Assembly (NCBI GenBank): GCA_014526335.1
Contig: JACTAT010000058.1
Location: forward strand, 1,231,665-1,295,664
DNA length: 64,000 bases
Direction: 5' to 3'
DNA from: Chrysaora quinquecirrha
Lineage: Eukaryota > Cnidaria > Scyphozoa > Semaeostomeae > Pelagiidae
Position numbers and translations under genes: made by a program. Positions 60,501 through 64,000 of this stretch are shown one piece after another; position 1 is the first letter of the stretch; each line of letters starts with the position of its first letter. The notes under the pieces are model-generated. The model worked only from the letters and a program-made list of their open reading frames with translations. It had not been told where the DNA came from and searched no databases.

Positions 60501-63500
60501 GTGTCAATGTTCTATCAAAAATACAACATTGACTTGGGGGGGGGTGGGGCTCTGGGGAAAAAATTGATCGCGTAGAGTAATGGATTCGATTTTGGTTACA
60601 AATAGTCCTCAGTCTCAGTTAATTTTGACCACGATTGTAGTTATAGATGGTCGGGATTATTTACTCCATATAAACAGGGCCTTAGGGTGGTGATTTACAA
60701 AGAGTAACCCTGTGCGTTACCTGAAATAAACAGCTAAAAAATAGAGTCTTAAAGATAAGACAGAGATGGTGTTTTAACCTGTTGGTATATTGAATGTAGC
60801 AGCAAAACAAGTAGTAAGGATCCTTATTCATTTTTTGACCAGGCTGTGAACGTTACTTAAAAACCCTTGTCCATGACTAAAATAAATTCTCTCATCAAAA
60901 TCCATATCGAACAAAGTATTAGTTTCACGCATTTGTTAGAATTATAATTACAGAGAAGAAACATATTTCCGAAATTCGAAAAAAATTGTGGAGGAAAAAC
61001 ATGGATAGCAGTTGACGGATATAGCTTTATAACTACATTTTGCGTTCAGAGTAAAATTGCATTGAATAAAATGCTTTAAATACAGCTCACCAATATTCAT
61101 GATATTGTCTTTATCTCCAGAATAGAAAAGCCAGTCGTAAAACATTGCTAGTTTGACGTTCGCCTGTGCCACTGGATTCTGTGGGGTAAAAGCACCAGAG
61201 TTAAATAATATTAGAAAACATAAATCAGATATATATAAACTGTAATTACTCCGAAATGGTAAAAAGAAGTACAAAATACACAAAAGGTTTAATTATAGAA
61301 TACAGCAAATCTCTATTTCCAAGAAATATTTATGGGGAGTCAGAGTCATGCATTTAGACATAATTTTCCAAACAATTTTTAGCTGCAATTTCTCATATCA
61401 CCATTTTCGTGCATTTAGTTCAGTTGTTACAAGTGCAATGTTGAGACCAGCAATGAGTTATTATATTCAACACTCAGCAGTTAATCGAGGGTTGGATACA
61501 TAGGGATTTGAAAGAGGAGAGTTGTTTAACCAGTTAGACACTTTAAAACAATAAAATCACGGTTTAAATGAGGGTAGCAGTTTCAAGATCTGGGCGACCA
61601 TTAGTAGCAGATTAGCCTTGGAAAACAAGACTCCACTCAGTTACTTTGGCTTCCCGTTTTTCTGCATTCCGCGAGTCAGCGGATTATCTTTGAGAAACTG
61701 ATCGAGCTTAGACGTGACCTTAAACTGTTCAGCCGTTTGGCCAGGCAGGCTTAATTGATGTCTCTTCTTAGTGTTCCTACTACGTATTGAGATTACTATC
61801 TAATGGAGCTTTCAATTACCTGACATGACGTAAACAGCCATCCAAGGATAGCCCAACGTGGTATGATATCAGAGCACAAGACTTCATTTGGTGGATGTAT
61901 GACGCCGCATAAAAATCGGACCAGATCTGGCATCAGTGACTGCGCTTCAGGTGATGTGAGATACTACGATAAAGAATGCAAAATGATCTAAAATTCTAAT
62001 TAGTAATTTCAAACATTATTCAAGAAGTACAGCAAAGCAGATAATTTTTGACGAGCAAGTTTCTGCAACCTGATTAAATGGTCAGAAATTCGATTAGCGA
62101 ATGCCAAGCATTACAGAACACTGTGTGATCATTTGGCTTAGGACTAGGCAAGGTTATGAAATCTTTTCCATTTGAACTTGAACATATTTTGCACCGAGGG
62201 GCAATTCACTCCTTGAAAATCTCGTACACCTTTGCTGGAAGCCCTATTGTTTTCTCGGAAATCCCTTGAAAGTCCTTTTGTTTTAATGGAAATCTCGTAC
62301 GCTTCTTTGCAGAGTGAAATGCCCCTCATTTTGCACAAGGTGGAATAACGAACATACAGCCCATCTACATACTTTCGGATGCATACCAATCAAAGGACCC
62401 CTGAAGCTAGACTGGCTACACCAGTCCCTCCCCTCGCTGCCTCACTGTAATTGCTGTTGTTGCTGTTCAGGGCAGATCAGGAAGAGATTATTATCGACCT
62501 ATGAGTTCTAAGAAGCATAACAGAGACTTGTGTAGCGAGTCTACCCTGAAGCCAGAAATCAGACCTTAACTTAAATACAAATACCTGACGATAAAACCAA
62601 TCTTGATATCGCTTTTGCTGCCCAAATCTGACCTAAAAAAGGATGAAAGAACAACGAATTCAGGTAAAATTCGCGTGAGATTATAGATTGCAAATATCTT
62701 CTGAACAAACAATTAGGATATGCCACTTGTGGACAAATCCATCCTTGTGTCAGATTCATGAAAATCGGATTCATGAAAAGTACATCTAAATAGGCAAGGA
62801 ACTGAAGAAGGCTCAATATAGCCGAAAAACAAAGCTAAACGAGAGGAGAGCCTTTGGCAGTAGCTACAACTTGGATTACTCGACGATTTCATTGAACTCT
62901 TTCACTCAGTAGAGCTGTCGTTGGCTACTTAATTATACAGTCCAGGTTCGAATCCTATCTATTGTGATATACCATTCGCGGAAAATCTATCCTAGTTTCT
63001 GTAATTCATGAACAATATTTTGAAACATAATGTATACCTCAAAGCAAAAAAATATTGAGTCGGATCAATCGCATTAGTCGTTTATTATATATAATGATAG
63101 ACTCATTACATGAGCCCCACTCTTCGCAAACAGCAACGGCAGTCTTTAGTAACCATTTAACAGCAACAACTATTCGCTTAAAGAAATTGAATTGGATGGC
63201 CTAATCTTTAGATTGGTACTTATCAACTTTAGAACAAAAACCTGGGCAAAAACCAGACTTTTCTGGACACCAATCACAGCTCAGTATTTTCGAATCTGCA
63301 ATTTGATTGGTTGATCCAAGACAAACTAAGCGCAGAGAAAATTTCGGAAAATATTCGTGAAGGGCCGGCGAATTTCGGTTCGATATTACGAAAAGCTGTT
63401 CTGTTGTTCAGACTCTTGAAAGTCGATTGACGAATCGTAGTTCTGAGCGACCTATCGAAATCAAAAACGTCTAATATAATGATACCTTCAAAGCTAGGAA

Positions 63501-63583
63501 AGTAATTTTGTTCTCCATCTCTTGCGTTAGCCTGCTAGCGAGAATTTTCTTTGACGTCCTTACGCTGAGAATCTGATTGAGGC
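45954..63583 (-). CDS. INTS3: Integrator complex subunit 3 (INTS3/SOSS-A), 5' end outside window
   Basis: Twenty-one exons, 5' to 3': 63486-63583, 62585-62632, 61820-61963, 61091-61178, 59927-60006, 59419-59510, 58626-58729, 57436-57800, 56426-56483, 55486-55586, 55063-55101, 54507-54626, 53805-53895, 52996-53124, 51813-51888, 50742-50904, 49022-49204, 48420-48511, 47535-47610, 46810-46945 and 45954-46103. They encode about 810 residues. All junctions keep phase except inside 57436-57800. Matches to human INTS3 include [62 protein letters not shown] and [15 protein letters not shown]. The C-terminus is acidic and then basic (RKRRRRTKH, nuclear localisation). INTS3 is a helical-repeat subunit of Integrator and the scaffold of the SOSS complex with the SSB1/2 proteins. 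Roughly the first 270-290 residues lie beyond the right edge. Confidence 0.95.
47126..47310 (-). mobile_element. tRNA-derived SINE, family A, copy 3
   Basis: Matches 30684-30858. The minus strand reads GTGGCCCAATCCAGCTGACT (A-box-like), then CAGAAGCTCAGAGAGACC. It lies in an INTS3 intron. Confidence 0.78.
48270..48386. mobile_element. Solo end of the GACCCCGTTTACACG family
   Basis: The stretch ends TCTCGTGTAAACGGCGTCTA, close to the right end of 42768-43509, preceded by CGGATCCATGCG. No left partner was found. It lies in an INTS3 intron. Confidence 0.6.
49262..49326 (-). other. tRNA-like fragment, probably SINE-derived
   Basis: The minus strand reads GTAGTCGGCTCAGGACTGCG, a short spacer, and GGTTCGAATCTCGTCC, resembling A and B boxes and a T-arm. 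I cannot close an acceptor stem, so it is not called a tRNA gene. Confidence 0.4.
51217..51808. repeat. (ATC)n microsatellite, about 590 bp, in an INTS3 intron
   Basis: Imperfect ATC tract with an internal direct repeat of about 75 bp (AGAATCTTCATCATCTTTAG occurs twice near 51600 and 51680). It ends within 10 bp of the donor of exon 51813-51888. Confidence 0.96.
53390..53560 (-). mobile_element. tRNA-like SINE, family B, copy 1
   Basis: The minus strand carries CTGAAGAAGGCTCGACATAG, GAGAGCCTTGG, a diverged middle and CAGATTCGAATCTCATCTAC (B-box-like). The same order appears on the plus strand at 62800-62975. Confidence 0.72.
54235..54335 (+). repeat. Dispersed repeat, 18118 family, second copy
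   Basis: TTTCGATCCGCATCTCACTA, AATTCTGCCTTGGTCAATTG and GAGGAATGTTAGACGAATAA align to 18118-18232. It lies in the INTS3 intron between exons 53805 and 54507. Confidence 0.72.
55169..55323. mobile_element. MITE, TAGACT family, with 9-bp target duplication
   Basis: TAGACTTACTACACGAGTCC pairs with ACTCGTGTAATTAGTCTA. Both sides carry ATGTTTGAT, a clear target-site duplication near the 8-bp length typical of hAT elements. The interior has (TTG)n. Confidence 0.88.
56260..56385 (+). repeat. Dispersed repeat, 18118 family, third copy
   Basis: TTTCGAGCCGCATCTGGGTA, TCCGCCTTAAATTATTGTTT and GAGTGTCAGACGAGAAAAGC align to the other copies. It lies in an INTS3 intron. Confidence 0.75.
57436..57800 (-). 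CDS. INTS3: INTS3 linker exon with two single-base frame breaks
   Basis: This exon encodes a Ser/Pro-rich, acidic linker, then [12 protein letters not shown] (human AAFSDDEEDL) in the first frame, [12 protein letters not shown] in the second, and [19 protein letters not shown] to [12 protein letters not shown] in the third. The two changes fall at an A run on the coding strand (57593-57596) and at the AA doublet at 57547-57548. Adding one A at each would restore one frame and make the exon length fit both neighbours. As it stands, the frame meets a stop within the exon. Confidence 0.85.
58140..58540. repeat. TGTTGCA-rich repeat in an INTS3 intron
   Basis: GCAACAT and ATGTTGCA phrases occur at least ten times in both orientations. 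TGTTGCATGACGT also appears at 63723, near the right edge, so this is probably a dispersed element with inverted ends. Confidence 0.6.
60241..60280. repeat. Perfect 17-bp stem hairpin in an INTS3 intron
   Basis: GGACTATTTTCTGCTTG and its exact reverse complement are separated by six bases. Related GGACTATTT and CATAGTCC phrases at 60347-60392 and CTGAGAATAGTCTCGG near 60150 suggest a larger inverted-repeat element. Confidence 0.8.
60450..60552. repeat. C-run and G-run inverted pair
   Basis: An 11-base C run followed by GAATTCAATG faces CATTGACTT followed by a 10-base G run about 80 bp later. It could fold back or, on one strand, form G-rich structure. Confidence 0.6.
62800..62975 (+). mobile_element. 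tRNA-like SINE, family B, copy 2
   Basis: CTGAAGAAGGCTCAATATAG, GAGAGCCTTTGG, a middle tRNA-like stretch (CAGTAGAGCTGTCGTTGGCT) and CCAGGTTCGAATCCTATC (B-box-like). It matches the reverse complement of 53390-53560. Confidence 0.75.
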
Positions 63584-64000
63584 CTAAAAAAAGAATGAAG
63601 TAGCTACATAAAAGGCTCTTTACTCAGGCTTAGTGTTAGATTAATGGATTGATTTCGCCTGTCAAATGTCCAACAGAAAAGATTTTAAAATCTTATTAAG
63701 CCTCTGGTCAAACTGTCACAAAGTGTTGCATGACGTATGAAATTTTTTTTTAAATTAACCATTTGGCTAGGTCGCAAAACATTGCTCGTCAAACATTATT
63801 CAGTTGGTTGTGACTCGTCTTTGCAACTCTTCAAAGTATTGCTTAGTACTATTTGCCTCTAAATAACTGTTTTGCGACGTTGCTAGACAGCTAAACATTG
63901 TATGCAAAAAGAATACGCGTGAAAAACTTCGGGTACAACGACTAGGGCGATTTTCGTTGAACAAACATTGTTGCATAGGGTTCTATGTGTGCTTTGTGGC
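63584..64000. other. INTS3 intron continuing past the window edge
   Basis: No further INTS3 exon was recognised here. TGTTGCATGACGT (63723) and several TTGCAA phrases relate it to the repeat at 58140-58540. Confidence 0.5.

Noticed and set aside
61620..61760. Possible extra INTS3 exon near the exon at 61820
   Set aside because: Known exons on both sides already join in phase and match human INTS3 without a gap.

Overview
The window looks like nuclear DNA of an early-branching animal, most likely an anthozoan cnidarian such as a stony coral. Three intron-rich genes closely match vertebrate PRKDC, SIRT7 and INTS3. A small family of intronless DEG/ENaC channels resembles cnidarian peptide- or acid-gated channels. 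The spaces between genes are AT-rich and full of short inverted-repeat elements, tRNA-like SINEs and long (ATC)n tracts. The species call is inference; the protein families are read from the sequence.

Layout. 1-17 kb holds three DEG/ENaC channel genes: an intact one (1730-3265, +), one with a stop codon and a frameshift (5367-6873, -), and one with two single-base frame breaks (15052-16486, +). A 163-bp satellite array (7011-8605) and a broken LINE inside duplicated flanks (9040-13500) lie between them. 18.7-20.4 kb (-) carries only the first four coding exons of a DNA-PKcs gene. 22.5-29.6 kb (-) is a SIRT7 gene that lacks a segment normally found after the GSS motif. 30-41 kb has no gene I can support and is dense in transposable elements. 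41.1-45.0 kb (+) is a two-exon class A GPCR whose intron splits the DRY arginine codon. 45.95-63.6 kb (-) is the C-terminal three quarters of INTS3 in 21 exons, continuing past the right edge.

Three minus-strand genes (PRKDC, SIRT7, INTS3) encode proteins with known roles in double-strand-break repair, which makes the gene order worth comparing with other genomes. The channels and the GPCR are plasma-membrane signalling genes.

Five apparent frame breaks in the GPCR, INTS3 and the third channel can each be explained by one missing base in a mononucleotide run or an A/T doublet, and a similar one occurs in the LINE. That pattern suggests residual long-read assembly errors more than gene death. 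I found no operon, CRISPR array, bacterial insertion or clearly new multi-gene system. The most unusual items are the altered SIRT7, the orphan PRKDC start, and a TA-flanked MITE family with six copies.
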